The notes below the pieces were generated by a model that did no database searches, was not told the DNA's origin, and was given only the letters and a program-made list of their open reading frames with translations. DNA of 64,000 nt, from assembly GCF_000306235.2 (NCBI RefSeq), contig NZ_AKWZ02000001.1, positions 1 through 64,000 of the forward strand, given 5' to 3'. The position numbers were made by a program, and so were the translations under genes. This stretch comes from Leptospira fainei serovar Hurstbridge str. BUT 6 (GTDB lineage Bacteria; Spirochaetota; Leptospiria; Leptospirales; Leptospiraceae). Positions 37,239-47,474 of the stretch are shown here, piece after piece. The first letter of the stretch is position 1. Each line of letters starts with the position of its first letter.

Positions 37239-37244
37239 GCGCTA

Positions 37245-39059
37245 TCACCTACGATGAAACATCCGCTCCAAATCTTCCCGTGTCAGCTTGACTAACGTCG
37301 GCCTGCCGTGAGGACATCGGGCGGGATTTTCGCAATAACTCAAACGGTTTAACAATTCGGCAATCAGATGATCCGATAGTTGATCGCCTTTCTTAACGGC
37401 CGATCGACAAGCTACGCATTTTGCCATCAAATCGTAAAGCTCCGGCTCGGGAACTTCCTTGCCTCCGGTTCGATTCAAAAAATCTAATATGATTTCCTTT
37501 TCATGTCCCGGTAAAAAATACCCGGGAACTTCCCGAAGGACGAGACTGTCTTCCCCGAGAGCATCCAGCTTCAATCCTACTTCTTCATATTCGGAGCCTC
37601 GCTCACGGATATCTTCAGCTTCTTGTTTAGAGACGGGAATTCGAATCGGGGTAAGCAACGGCTGGATACCGTAATTTTTCCGTTTCAGTTTTCTCAAAAC
37701 TTCTTCGTATCGAATTCTTTCGTGCGCGGTATGCTGGTCGATTATATAAAACCCGTCCTCTCCTTCCGCAAGAATGAACGTCTCAAAGAGTAAACCGAAA
37801 TGCTTCTTAGGAATGAATTCGGCATGTTTGCGAGGTTCATCCGTCAAATCCTCCAGCCTCGAGCCCGGGCCGACAGTTTCTACCGAAAAAGACGGAGAAT
37901 GTCTTACTTCCTGATATAATTCTCCGCCGAGCAGTTGCTGATCGCCCGATCCCGTCGAAGAATATGCTTGTAATACGGCTCCCGTTTTGGGACGTTCCGG
38001 ACGAAGAAGCCGATTTCTTAGTTCAAGGAAACTTACAGGCGTACTGGAGCGGAGTTCCTTCTGTATCAACTGTAGAAAGAAGGTATTAAAGGATTCCTCG
38101 TCTAAAAATCTAATCTCTTTCTTTGCAGGATGAACGTTAACGTCGATCGCTTCCGGATCGACTTCGAAAAATAAAAAGCAATATGGATGAGCATTTGGCG
38201 GAAGGAGCTCATCATAACATTTCTTTAATAAATGAGAGGAATACTTTATCTCTACAGGACGATTATTAACGAAGGTAAACTGTCCGGTTCGATTGGATTT
38301 ATAAAAGTCGGGGTCACTTATATATCCCCACGCCTTCCATCCTCTTTTTTCGAGATTGACGCTTAATAAATGATCCCGAAAATTCTCTCCGAACAAATCG
38401 ATGATTCGTTCTTTCTTTTCTTTCGCTGCGAGTCTATGGACTTCCTTTCCATCCTGAACCAAGCGAAATCTGATTTCCTCCCGCGCTAACGCCTGAACGG
38501 TAAATCGATCCCGAATCCGCTTATCTTCGGAACGGACGGATTTCAGAAATTTACGACGGACGGGAGTATTGTAAAAAAGATCTTCGATTAGGATTCGAGT
38601 GCCTCGAAATCCGGGAATCGCTTCTTTGGAGAGAATTTTCCCTTTTTCCGTTCGGACTTTCCACGCAGTTTGACCTCCCGTTCCGGTTTCAAGAGTCAGT
38701 TTGGATACGGATGCGATGGACGCTAGAGCCTCTCCGCGAAAACCATAGGATAAGACCAGTTCCAAATCGCGCAAACTTTTGATTTTACTAGTGGCATGTC
38801 GCTTCAGCGCGAGCTCGATATCTTCTTCCTCTATTCCGGAACCGTCATCCGAAATTAATAGGGAAGTTAATCCTCCGTCTCTTGTCTCGATTTCGATGGA
38901 GGTCGCCCCGGCATCGACCGAATTCTCCATCAATTCCTTTAAGACTGAATGGGAAGATTCGATAACTTCGCCTGCAGCAATTTGGTTGATTAAATCCGGG
39001 CTAAGTTCCTGTATTCGAGCCATAAGCCTGGACCCAGAATCCACGGTGGCTATCGACAT
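37245..39059 (-). CDS. mutL: DNA mismatch repair protein MutL
   Basis: 604 residues. The N-terminal GHKL ATPase has [33 protein letters not shown] and [12 protein letters not shown]. The C-terminal domain has [13 protein letters not shown], an endonuclease metal site with Thr where most have Ala, followed by [12 protein letters not shown] and CPHGRPT. It is thus the nicking type of MutL found in bacteria without MutH. The start here overlaps nearly with the upstream kinase stop; ATG at 39023 ([20 protein letters not shown]) is closer to the usual start. Confidence 0.97.
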   Translation of the reverse strand: MSIATVDSGSRLMARIQELSPDLINQIAAGEVIESSHSVLKELMENSVDAGATSIEIETRDGGLTSLLISDDGSGIEEEDIELALKRHATSKIKSLRDLELVLSYGFRGEALASIASVSKLTLETGTGGQTAWKVRTEKGKILSKEAIPGFRGTRILIEDLFYNTPVRRKFLKSVRSEDKRIRDRFTVQALAREEIRFRLVQDGKEVHRLAAKEKKERIIDLFGENFRDHLLSVNLEKRGWKAWGYISDPDFYKSNRTGQFTFVNNRPVEIKYSSHLLKKCYDELLPPNAHPYCFLFFEVDPEAIDVNVHPAKKEIRFLDEESFNTFFLQLIQKELRSSTPVSFLELRNRLLRPERPKTGAVLQAYSSTGSGDQQLLGGELYQEVRHSPSFSVETVGPGSRLEDLTDEPRKHAEFIPKKHFGLLFETFILAEGEDGFYIIDQHTAHERIRYEEVLRKLKRKNYGIQPLLTPIRIPVSKQEAEDIRERGSEYEEVGLKLDALGEDSLVLREVPGYFLPGHEKEIILDFLNRTGGKEVPEPELYDLMAKCVACRSAVKKGDQLSDHLIAELLNRLSYCENPARCPHGRPTLVKLTREDLERMFHRR

Positions 39060-39060
39060 G

Positions 39061-41091
39061 TCAAGGGTGGATTTCAGGCTTGGAAAGACCTAACTCCAGG
39101 ATAAAAATGGAACCTTTGCCCGGGACACTTTGCACTTGAATATCCCCGTCCATTTTCCTGGCTAATGCGCGGCTTAGGGAAAGTCCTAGACCCGCGCCTT
39201 GGAAAGGTTTTGTTACTCCTGAATCGACTTGCTGAAACGGAGTAAAAATGGCCTCCCAAAGTTCTTGAGAAATTCCGATCCCGCTATCTTCCACCTCGAA
39301 TCGGAATCGATAGCTAAATTGAGTCGCACTAAGCAACATGCCGGTAAACCGAATGAATCCTTTTTTTGTGAATTTTTCGGCATTCTCCAAGAGTCCGATG
39401 ATCATCCTCTTAAAGCGACCTTCGTCTCCTACGACTAAATCAGGCAGATCATCTGCTATTAATACGGAAAAAGCGATGCCTTTTCGTTTAATGGAATCTT
39501 CCATACGCATTGCGGCTTCATAGACGGCCGCTCGCAAGTGAAACGGACGATTGACCAGAACGAGAGTTCCTTTTTCCAAACTGGAAGCGTCCAGCATTGA
39601 TCCCAAGATCAACATCATTGCGTCTCCGCTCCGTTTCAATAATTCGACCATCTCCTTCTGCTCGGGTTTCATGTCGCTATCCAATAGCATCTCAGTTATT
39701 CCCATAATTCCGTTCATAGGAGTTCGGACCTCATGATCCACATTGATCAGAAACTCGCTCTTGGCCCGATTCGCAGCCTCCGCTTCGTCTCTGGCCCATT
39801 CCAACTCTTTTGTTCTTTTCTTTACGAGTTCTTCCAAATCCATATTCAGAATTTCTTGAACTTCTTCCCTTTGTCGAAAACCGCTCAGAAGCTTGTTGGA
39901 TAAGGACAGAGCGTTGGATAGTACGAAAATTCCCACACCGACTCCGCTCAACTCCCAGGAATCCATTACTTCCGAGTGATAGAGAACTTCGCTGGCTAGG
40001 AAGAAAAATAGGATGAGAAAGCCGACCAAATATAGGATCGCACCCGGTCGTTTATTTCGGATCGCCTTGGCCAAAACGAATAGGGAGCTCGCCCCCATAC
40101 AGACAAACGCTATATAGGAAGGCCCGATCAGATATGAATAGATTTCCGGACCCGTAAATAACGTTATTATAATAAAAATTGCCGCCGTTGAATATCCGAC
40201 TTTTAAAAGTATCCGTCCGGCATCGATCGGAAAAACCGAATACAAAAAATGCAGAGCCAAAGGCATGCCGATAAACCAGGATATAAACTCCGTACGCAAA
40301 TAAATTTCCGGCCCGACGTCGAAGTGCTCGGGAAATAACCTTACACCGGTAGAATACAATCTCAAGAAAACCGTTAGGGAGAATAGTCCCAAAATGATCG
40401 CCGAAGAATCCTTCTTGTAAAAAACGGAAACGAATATATGAAATAGACCTAGAAAAAGAAGTCCTCCCGCCAAAAGCGATTCGAGATCCCTTCGATCCTG
40501 GTAATATCTATTGACGCATTCCGGTTCGCCGAAAATCGGAGGCTTCCATAAACCGCCTTTTCTGTAATTGTAATTCGAAATTTCAAAGTCTAGGTCGGCT
40601 TTTTTTTCCCAAGGAGGCAAAGTCACATAACGCGTTAATAAGGCGAGAGCATCCAGCGATGGATCTCCTACTCTGCCGACTTCCGAAATAATTTTTCCGT
40701 TAAAAATGATTCGATAATTCGTTCCCTGATCAAAACTGACCAATCGAAGATTACCTACGTGTCCTTGAGAGATTAGCTCTAAGCGGTATAGAGCCTTTCC
40801 ATATTTGGGAAGAATACTCCCGTGCCAGGTTTCTCCAGTCCAACTTCCGGGACTAATCTGAGTGGAAAAATCCGTCGGGTTTTTCGGAAGCTCCGTACCG
40901 GGAGTCTCACCTAGCCAAGCGAATTTCCATTCTCCCGTCAATCGGAAGCAATCACCTCTGCCCGCTGACTTGGTTTTATCCCAATCTAAGATTCCGTTTT
41001 CAAGAATTGCTCCTTTAGGAAAAGGGCGGCAGTAAATAAAGAGAAATAGAATGAGAAACGGAAAGATTCTGATATACGCGTTCGTTCCCAT
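39061..41091 (-). CDS. 7TMR-DISM sensor histidine kinase
   Basis: 676 residues. The N-terminal hydrophobic segment ends in FIYC, so it could be lipid-anchored or a plain signal peptide. An extracellular carbohydrate-binding-like DISM domain (about 35-190) follows, then seven membrane helices (about 200-400), a coiled coil, the HisKA helix with His453 in [12 protein letters not shown], and an ATPase domain with [14 protein letters not shown] and [12 protein letters not shown]. No receiver domain is attached. The gene abuts mutL with 1 bp between stop and start. Ligand unknown. Confidence 0.93.
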   Translation of the reverse strand: MGTNAYIRIFPFLILFLFIYCRPFPKGAILENGILDWDKTKSAGRGDCFRLTGEWKFAWLGETPGTELPKNPTDFSTQISPGSWTGETWHGSILPKYGKALYRLELISQGHVGNLRLVSFDQGTNYRIIFNGKIISEVGRVGDPSLDALALLTRYVTLPPWEKKADLDFEISNYNYRKGGLWKPPIFGEPECVNRYYQDRRDLESLLAGGLLFLGLFHIFVSVFYKKDSSAIILGLFSLTVFLRLYSTGVRLFPEHFDVGPEIYLRTEFISWFIGMPLALHFLYSVFPIDAGRILLKVGYSTAAIFIIITLFTGPEIYSYLIGPSYIAFVCMGASSLFVLAKAIRNKRPGAILYLVGFLILFFFLASEVLYHSEVMDSWELSGVGVGIFVLSNALSLSNKLLSGFRQREEVQEILNMDLEELVKKRTKELEWARDEAEAANRAKSEFLINVDHEVRTPMNGIMGITEMLLDSDMKPEQKEMVELLKRSGDAMMLILGSMLDASSLEKGTLVLVNRPFHLRAAVYEAAMRMEDSIKRKGIAFSVLIADDLPDLVVGDEGRFKRMIIGLLENAEKFTKKGFIRFTGMLLSATQFSYRFRFEVEDSGIGISQELWEAIFTPFQQVDSGVTKPFQGAGLGLSLSRALARKMDGDIQVQSVPGKGSIFILELGLSKPEIHP

Positions 41092-41164
41092 TCGAGTTAG
41101 GTTGAAGATTCCAAAATTAACGGGAAAACGTCTACGATTTCCCGTAGAAAATTTACGAAAAAGG

Positions 41165-42421
41165 CTATTGAGAATCGGCTTGCGATTTAATAAATGGAGC
41201 CTTTGGAGATAGAAAGTATCCGCTCAAGGATGCGAACAAAACCGGTGTGAAACTTGAGACTCCCGTTAAGTCAGCCAATAAAATTGTCGTGCTGATCGGA
41301 GTTTTCGTAACCGAGGCATTAACCGAGGCCATTAAGCATATCAGCAAAAAAGATTCATTTTCGGTCGGAAAGAAATCCATAAAAAACCTTCCGGAAGCAG
41401 CTCCGATAAAGAACAGAGGAATAATGATCCCTCCTCTCCAACCGCTCGATACGGTGATATTGATCGCTATAATTTTCAAGAGAACCAAGCTCCCGAAAAA
41501 TAGCCAATCTCCTTTTGTAACTACGATTTGATTCAGTTGTTCGTGGCTAAAATATCTTGTCAGAGGTTGGTAGAATGCAATGCATCCTAGAATCAATCCT
41601 CCTAAAGCCGTCTTGACAAAGATCGGACCGGGAATTTTGGAAAAGGAATATTTGGTAGTACGAAATACTCCGTAAAAAACCCAGCCGATTGCCGCCCCCG
41701 CGATTCCGAAAGCGAGTGCATTTTCAAAATCTTCGATTCCTCCGGGAACATATTGAGGGAATTGCCATGTGGGTCCGATGCCCATATCCGTCATCCAAAG
41801 AAATACGAAATATGCCGAACAACTGGAAAGGAAAGCCGGCAGCAGGGCCTCATAATATTCGACGACATGCCTGTGTTGCAATATTTCGAGTGCAAACAAA
41901 GCGCCGCCTAATGGCGAACCGAACAGAGAGGTAAAACCCGCAGCCATTCCAGCAATCGTCATCGAGCGAACCTCCTCCCCTTCCAGCCCCAGTCTTTCAG
42001 CGAACCAACTGCCGATGGAACCGATGATCTGGACTAAGGGAGCCTCGGGACCAGCGCTCCCACCCGAAGAAATACTAAGAAGGGATGAGACCGCCATTGA
42101 AGGATTATTCTTAGGGTCTAACTTTCCTCCACGAAATCGTATATTATCGATTACTAATGAAATTTCGCCCGGCTCGCCCAGCCAATATATCAAAAGTCCT
42201 ATCAACAAACCTGAGCCGGTCATTAAGGCGATGACCCATGGGCCTTCGACCCTTCCTAAAAATTGGGTCAGGAATTCCAAACATTTCCAGAATAGCGCGG
42301 CGAATAAACCGCCGAAAATTCCGAGAAGTACGTAAAGAATACTCCATCTAGAAAGCATGAAGGGGTTTTTTTTCGAAATAACGAAGATCGGATTTCTAAA
42401 AAAGGAGCGGACTTTGTCCAT
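41165..42421 (-). CDS. ClC-family chloride channel/transporter
   Basis: 418 residues with the usual multi-helix fold. Signatures are ISSGGSAGPEAPLVQIIGS, LFGSPLGGALFALEIL and GWRGGIIIPLFFIGAASG. In the E. coli exchanger the first is GREGP, where Glu148 gates. Here the corresponding residue is Ala and a Glu follows Gly-Pro, a variant seen in other bacterial members, so the coupling to protons may differ. No C-terminal CBS domains. It starts 8 bp after purM. Confidence 0.9.
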   Translation of the reverse strand: MDKVRSFFRNPIFVISKKNPFMLSRWSILYVLLGIFGGLFAALFWKCLEFLTQFLGRVEGPWVIALMTGSGLLIGLLIYWLGEPGEISLVIDNIRFRGGKLDPKNNPSMAVSSLLSISSGGSAGPEAPLVQIIGSIGSWFAERLGLEGEEVRSMTIAGMAAGFTSLFGSPLGGALFALEILQHRHVVEYYEALLPAFLSSCSAYFVFLWMTDMGIGPTWQFPQYVPGGIEDFENALAFGIAGAAIGWVFYGVFRTTKYSFSKIPGPIFVKTALGGLILGCIAFYQPLTRYFSHEQLNQIVVTKGDWLFFGSLVLLKIIAINITVSSGWRGGIIIPLFFIGAASGRFFMDFFPTENESFLLICLMASVNASVTKTPISTTILLADLTGVSSFTPVLFASLSGYFLSPKAPFIKSQADSQ

Positions 42422-42429
42422 AACTTTGG

Positions 42430-43467
42430 TTAGACGAAAATTACGGATTTATCTTTACGAGAAATAATAGTGCCGATTCTTCGAACACTTTCGCCCTTTT
42501 CTTCCAAATTCTTCCGAGCTGCCGCTTCCGAATCGGGGGAAACAATAACGATATATCCTACGCCCATATTGAATGTAGAATAGAGTTCTTTTTCTTCAAC
42601 TTGCGGAAAGTCCTTTTTCAATTTTTCAAAGAAAGGATTCGCGGGTAAATTTTCCCGTTCGATCGAAACTCCGCAGTCTTTCGGAAGAACGCGCGGGATA
42701 TTTTCGTAGAATCCCCCACCGGTAATGTGAACCATCCCTTTTACTTCCACTTTCTTTATTAGATTCAGAATGCTTTGTACATAAATTCGAGTCGGCCTAA
42801 GTGCGAATTCCCTCAGAAAGTCTACTGTAGAGACGTCCGACGGAAGCTTTCTACCTTCCGGTAAATACAATTTTCGAATGAAGGAGAAGCCATTACTATG
42901 CGGACCGGAAGATTCCAATCCCAGCACTACGTCTCCGGGACGGATCTTCGAACCGTCAATCATATCCTCTTTTTCCACAACTCCGACTACGAAGCCGGCC
43001 AAATCATATTCGTCTTGCTCCATTGTGCCTGGATGTTCCGCAGTTTCACCGCCAAGAAGAGCGGCGCCTGATAAGCGACAACCTTTCACGATTCCGGAAA
43101 CGATTCGTTCCATTCGAGCGGGATCCAATTTTCCGCAAGCGATATAATCCAAGAAGAATAGAGGTTCACCGCCGGAGACGAGAATATCATTCACGCACAT
43201 CGCGACTAAATCGATACCCACTGTATCATGAATCCCGAAAAGGCGGGCCAATTCTAATTTAGTCCCGACTCCATCCGTACCGGAAAGCAAAATCGGATTC
43301 TTATAATTCTTAAGAAATGCAACGTCAAAGCCGCCGGAAAAACCGCCTAAACCACCCACGACGCGAGGTCCGTGCGTGGATTCCACGTTTTCTTTGATTC
43401 TTCTTACGAAGTCTTGACCGGCTTCGGTGTCCACACCGGCGCTTTTATAAGTGATCTTGCTTTCCAT
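42430..43467 (-). CDS. purM: phosphoribosylformylglycinamidine cyclo-ligase (AIR synthetase)
   Basis: 345 residues. It closes the imidazole ring in purine synthesis using ATP. The opening ITYKSAGVDTEAGQDFV, then LLSGTDGVGTKL, the GIDLVAMCVNDILVSGGEPLFFLDY core, LLGGETAEHPG and GLESSGPHSNGFS are all characteristic. An 8-bp-arm hairpin sits just upstream of its ribosome site. It is separated from the FecR gene by 105 bp, and ClC follows. Confidence 0.97.
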   Translation of the reverse strand: MESKITYKSAGVDTEAGQDFVRRIKENVESTHGPRVVGGLGGFSGGFDVAFLKNYKNPILLSGTDGVGTKLELARLFGIHDTVGIDLVAMCVNDILVSGGEPLFFLDYIACGKLDPARMERIVSGIVKGCRLSGAALLGGETAEHPGTMEQDEYDLAGFVVGVVEKEDMIDGSKIRPGDVVLGLESSGPHSNGFSFIRKLYLPEGRKLPSDVSTVDFLREFALRPTRIYVQSILNLIKKVEVKGMVHITGGGFYENIPRVLPKDCGVSIERENLPANPFFEKLKKDFPQVEEKELYSTFNMGVGYIVIVSPDSEAAARKNLEEKGESVRRIGTIISRKDKSVIFV

Positions 43468-43475
43468 CCTACCCG

Positions 43476-43496
43476 CTCGGGAACAGGATTCCCGAG
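43476..43496. promoter_or_regulatory. inverted repeat just upstream of purM
   Basis: CTCGGGAA and TTCCCGAG are perfect 8-bp arms around a 5-nt loop. The hairpin ends 9 nt before the purM start codon and abuts its ribosome site. It may act as an operator or affect translation. There is no U-tract, so termination is unlikely. Confidence 0.45.
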
Positions 43497-43572
43497 TCGA
43501 GTCTTCTGGACAGAAAAAAAAGGAGATTTAATAAAGTCGTCCGGTGCGAGTCGAAACGACAAGATCGCGATA

Positions 43573-44181
43573 TTATTTCATTTGATCGATTTGCTGCATA
43601 GCGGAAAGCTCCGCCTCGGCCGCTACTCTGGTCACCAATGGCGATAATCCCGGTTTTAAATCGACCGCTTCGCCGGCTTTTACTAAAACTCTAGCTTCGT
43701 CAGTTTTCCGAGTGATTAAAACGCTTCCTTCGCGAACGGCAAAGGTTCCGGTTTCCGCAGAACGATTCACTTGCCCCCAAAATTGGGTACCTCGAACGGC
43801 TGCAACGACGGCGGGAGTATCCACCGAAATAGACTGGTTTTTAGAAAGTTTAATCACTTTTACGAGGATATTACCTTCGTTCACCTTTAGATACGCCTGA
43901 TCCGCTTTTAAAGCGGCAACAGAGGCTTCCGTATCCCCCAAAAGGCGAATCGTTCCGAGCGGCGTAGTCAAATCCACAAGTCCGTCCTTTGCAGTGACGA
44001 TCGTGTCGTGCTCGGAGACGGTATCATCCAATTTCAGACCTTTGCCCGATTTCCCGATCGTTACCTTGCCCGTTAGAAACGTGACGATTCCTTGGGAGGT
44101 CCCTTCCGATTTCGGTTTACAGCCGGAAATTACAGCTGAAAGAGTAAGTAATATACTTAGAATTTTTGCGAGCCGGTTCAT
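43573..44181 (-). CDS. FecR-domain lipoprotein
   Basis: 202 residues. The signal peptide ends in VISGC, with Cys21 as the lipidation site. The FecR-like domain has VTFLTGKVTIGKSGKGLKLDDTVSEHDTIVT, DLTTPLGTIRLLG, VDTPAVVAAVRGTQFW and REGSVLI, typical of the beta-rich domain common in spirochaete exported proteins. It lacks the membrane helix of a classical FecR anti-sigma protein, so a sigma-control role is unlikely. Probably outer-membrane or surface-associated. No transporter is adjacent. Confidence 0.9.
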   Translation of the reverse strand: MNRLAKILSILLTLSAVISGCKPKSEGTSQGIVTFLTGKVTIGKSGKGLKLDDTVSEHDTIVTAKDGLVDLTTPLGTIRLLGDTEASVAALKADQAYLKVNEGNILVKVIKLSKNQSISVDTPAVVAAVRGTQFWGQVNRSAETGTFAVREGSVLITRKTDEARVLVKAGEAVDLKPGLSPLVTRVAAEAELSAMQQIDQMK

Positions 44182-44270
44182 AGAGTACCGTAACTTAGAT
44201 TGTCGCGGAGACGGAGGGAACTAAAAAAAAGGGGAATGGAAAAAAATTCTTACCGAAAGTTTTGCACGTA

Positions 44271-45041
44271 TCACTCGTTTTCGTCGAGGAGTCGTTTGCC
44301 CAATAAGTAAGCATCAGTCTCTTTTTCCCTTCCGGAAAAGAAAAGTTCGAAACTGGAAGTCCCCGGAAAACGCTCTAATTGTAAGGACCGAATCAAATGC
44401 CGCATAGTTCCTTCGTTCCCGTCGTGTAAAATCGCCTCCGGGTAAACGGACAAAAGTAAGCCTTTTAAAAAAACATAATGCGTGCACCCTAAAACAAGCG
44501 TCCGAATTCCTTCTAACTTGACGGGTTCTAGGATTTTTCTTAGAAAAATCTCCGCTTCCTTGAATTTACCCAAATCGACAAGAGTTGCCAGACCGTCGCA
44601 GTTCAGATGAACGATCCTTTCTTCGGCTGACAAGGAAAGTTTCAAATTTCGTAATTTCTCTTCCCGATGAGTGACCGAAGTTGCGAGCAATGCGATTCTT
44701 TCATCAGGATGAGTAAGTAGCGCCGGCTTAATTGCAGGTTCCATACCGAATACGGGTATCGGGAGTTCCGCTCTCAATTCGGATGCGGCTGCGGAAGTCG
44801 CGGTATTACAAGCCAAAAGTATGGCGCTCACTTGACGAGAAAGCAACTCCCGACAAACGTCTCGAGTCAGCGCCAGCACTTCATCGGTATGTCGTTCACC
44901 ATAGGGCGCATTTTTTAAATCGCCATAATATACGTAATGTGCTCGATACGGAAGTGAAAGAAGCATTCGAAGAACCGAAAGCCCGCCCATTCCGGAATCC
45001 ATGACTCCGATTTTAATAGGAGTTCCGTCTTGGTTTTCCAT
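44271..45041 (-). CDS. murI: glutamate racemase
   Basis: 256 residues. It makes D-glutamate for peptidoglycan. The two catalytic cysteines are Cys78 (LLACNTATS) and Cys186 (LGCTHY), with the opening GVMDSGMGGLSVL and YYGDLKNAPYGER. It follows the aminotransferase gene with a 7-bp gap. Confidence 0.96.
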   Translation of the reverse strand: MENQDGTPIKIGVMDSGMGGLSVLRMLLSLPYRAHYVYYGDLKNAPYGERHTDEVLALTRDVCRELLSRQVSAILLACNTATSAAASELRAELPIPVFGMEPAIKPALLTHPDERIALLATSVTHREEKLRNLKLSLSAEERIVHLNCDGLATLVDLGKFKEAEIFLRKILEPVKLEGIRTLVLGCTHYVFLKGLLLSVYPEAILHDGNEGTMRHLIRSLQLERFPGTSSFELFFSGREKETDAYLLGKRLLDENE

Positions 45042-45048
45042 TGCAGCC

Positions 45049-46353
45049 TTACGCCGAACGAATGTATTCCTCTATGCTACTTCGAAGCGTGGAATAAATC
45101 CAGCGAAACTTATCTTCGTTTTCTTCCAAGAGAGTGACTCGGAATCCGTGACGGTTCGTGCAAAAGGAAGAAAGTGGAACTACGCAAATTCCGGTCGAAG
45201 CGAGCAAAAAGTATACGAACCTACGATCGTTCGCACAATTCTCCAATAGAGGTCGAATGAATTCCTCAGCCTGAGGATTCGCAACGGGCAGAGACATCTT
45301 ATTGCTAAGAACGCCTTCGTCGAAAGCAACGGTGAGATAAAATGCGCCTTTCGGTTCTACGACTCGGACTCCTTTGAGGTTGTCGAAATATTGAGTCGCG
45401 AGTTTCGCTCTTTTTTTAAATTTTTCGTTTCTCGACTTTAAATGTGGGATGAATTCGGGATGAGAATACACCTCAGGAATCGCCATTTGCGGTAAAGTCG
45501 TAGAGCAGACTTCCAGCATCTTTGCGTCTAGGAGGGATTTTACGTAACGCGCGAAGATAGGATCCTTATCTTTATTAAAAATCTCCACCCAACCGCAGCG
45601 GCCGCCGGGCCAAGGAAATTCTTTAGAGATGGAACGGAGCGCAAGACCGCATACTTTGTCTCCAATCACCTCGGACAGATGAATCGTTCCCGTTTCGGAG
45701 TAGTTTACATGGGCGTACGTTTCATCACAAACGATCATAACGTCGTATTTTTCCGCGATGGAAACGATCTGACGCATTACGTCTTTTCCATATACTGCCC
45801 CGGTAGGATTATCCGGATTAATCAGTAGAATTCCCGCAATCGAATCATTGTATTTTACTTTGTTTTCGATATCTTCCAAATCCGGCATCCAACCTCGTTC
45901 AGGAAGGAGATTGTAAGTCATATGTTCGTAGCCGGAATGCGCCGCTTCTGCCGAAGAAAGAGTCGAATATGCTGGACTCGGTCCGAGCACACGAGCTTCC
46001 CTTCTCATAAAACCGAATATTTTTGCAACGGCGTCTCCGAGGCCGTTAAAGAACAAAAGATCGTCGGAAGTAATCTGTGCTCCCCCTCTTTCATTTACTT
46101 TTTCGGCGAGAAACTTGCGGGTTTTTTCATATCCTTGCGTTGCGGTATAGGCCCAAGACTTATCCTCGAGAATAAGATCCGCGACGATCTTTTTCATCCA
46201 AGGAGCTACCTTCTCGCCTTTTTGAATCGGGTCACCGATGTTTTCGTAGGTGACTTGAACGCCTAATGCTTCCAACTTTTTAGCGACTGCAACGATCTGA
46301 CGGATCTCATAGATGAGAGCATCCGCACCGCTATGAACGATATTTCTTCTCAT
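45049..46353 (-). CDS. PLP-dependent aminotransferase, class I/II
   Basis: 434 residues. Features are YENIGDP, the YTATQGYEKTRKFLAEK segment, INPDNPTGAVY, VCDETYAH and the PLP lysine in SISKEFPWPGGRCGW. It belongs to the aspartate-aminotransferase fold; the sequence looks nearer to alanine-type enzymes such as AlaA than to aspartate enzymes, but substrate specificity cannot be read off. In a run with htrA upstream (20 bp) and murI downstream (7 bp). Confidence 0.88.
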   Translation of the reverse strand: MRRNIVHSGADALIYEIRQIVAVAKKLEALGVQVTYENIGDPIQKGEKVAPWMKKIVADLILEDKSWAYTATQGYEKTRKFLAEKVNERGGAQITSDDLLFFNGLGDAVAKIFGFMRREARVLGPSPAYSTLSSAEAAHSGYEHMTYNLLPERGWMPDLEDIENKVKYNDSIAGILLINPDNPTGAVYGKDVMRQIVSIAEKYDVMIVCDETYAHVNYSETGTIHLSEVIGDKVCGLALRSISKEFPWPGGRCGWVEIFNKDKDPIFARYVKSLLDAKMLEVCSTTLPQMAIPEVYSHPEFIPHLKSRNEKFKKRAKLATQYFDNLKGVRVVEPKGAFYLTVAFDEGVLSNKMSLPVANPQAEEFIRPLLENCANDRRFVYFLLASTGICVVPLSSFCTNRHGFRVTLLEENEDKFRWIYSTLRSSIEEYIRSA

Positions 46354-46373
46354 ATCCCGCCTGTAGTCCTTTT

Positions 46374-47474
46374 TTATTTTTGCACTAATCGGACTACGAG
46401 TTCTTGGAGACTTTTTTCTCGATAAATTCTGAGTTTAAGCCTCCCCCCTAATCCCACTATTCCGACCTGCTCCCGAAGATCATTAATATTTTTTACGGGC
46501 AGCCCATTCGCCTCTAGAATGAAATCATACCGTTTCATTCCCGAAGATTCTGCGGAAGAACCCGCCTCTATATCGTAAACGAGAACACCGGTCCAGTCGT
46601 CCGGAATGCCCAAGGCTTTCCGGTGGTCCGTTAGAGGAACCGTTGCCATAACGCCGAGGGTGGCGGGACGAATAATTCTTCCTTTGTTTTCCTGAATCAG
46701 TTGAATGATTTTCTTCGCATAATTCATCGGAATCGCGAAACCGATTCCGGTATTCCGTCCCGTATCGCTTCGGATAAGTCGATTGATGCCGATAACTTCT
46801 CCATAAATATTTAATAAGGGCCCGCCGCTAGAGCCCGGATTAATCATGCTATCAATCTGAATATGCGTCTGCCCTGTTTCATCCAAATCCTCCCTGTATT
46901 TTGCCGAAACAACGCCTACCGAGAAAGATCGTTCTAAACCGAACGGAGAGCCGATCGCAATCGCCCAATCACCGACTTCAATATCGTCCGAATTTCCGAA
47001 ACGCACGGGTTTCAACCCGGAACCTTCGCGAATTTTCAAAAGCGAAATATCCGCTCTCTCGTGGCTTCCGACAAACTTAGCCGGAAAGACGCTCCCGTCC
47101 GAAGTGATGACTTCTATACTCTCCGCTCCTTCGATCACATGAAAGTTGGTAACGATATATCCTTTTTCATGAATTAGAAAACCGCTTCCGAAGGAAGCAA
47201 GCCGTTCGTTTCTATAATCGAAGTAATGATATGGACTTACGATAAGATCCGACTTTTTTGTTCGAATCGATACGACGGAATCTTTTGCCAGTCTGTAAAC
47301 ATTGCGAAATGCGTTTTGAAGTTCGATCCCGGCTTTTTGCTCTCCGTAGTCGAGAGGCTTATCTCCCCGGAAAAAGGAAGACAACCCTCCTTCGCCTGGG
47401 AGAATTAGGATTAGAATCAATAGAACCGCCAGCCCGGCGTTCACAACCACAACTGGAGGAAGAGAGAATCGCAT
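46374..47474 (-). CDS. HtrA/DegP-like S1C serine protease
   Basis: 366 residues. An N-terminal hydrophobic segment (about 8-26) anchors or exports it. The protease domain has the catalytic triad His112 (NFHVI), Asp142 (RADISLL) and Ser216 (NPGSSGGPL). One PDZ domain follows (about 265-360) rather than two, as in DegS-type proteins. It degrades or senses misfolded envelope proteins. The start codon overlaps the divergent aminopeptidase start codon in the shared CATG. Confidence 0.94.
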   Translation of the reverse strand: MRFSLPPVVVVNAGLAVLLILILILPGEGGLSSFFRGDKPLDYGEQKAGIELQNAFRNVYRLAKDSVVSIRTKKSDLIVSPYHYFDYRNERLASFGSGFLIHEKGYIVTNFHVIEGAESIEVITSDGSVFPAKFVGSHERADISLLKIREGSGLKPVRFGNSDDIEVGDWAIAIGSPFGLERSFSVGVVSAKYREDLDETGQTHIQIDSMINPGSSGGPLLNIYGEVIGINRLIRSDTGRNTGIGFAIPMNYAKKIIQLIQENKGRIIRPATLGVMATVPLTDHRKALGIPDDWTGVLVYDIEAGSSAESSGMKRYDFILEANGLPVKNINDLREQVGIVGLGGRLKLRIYREKSLQELVVRLVQK

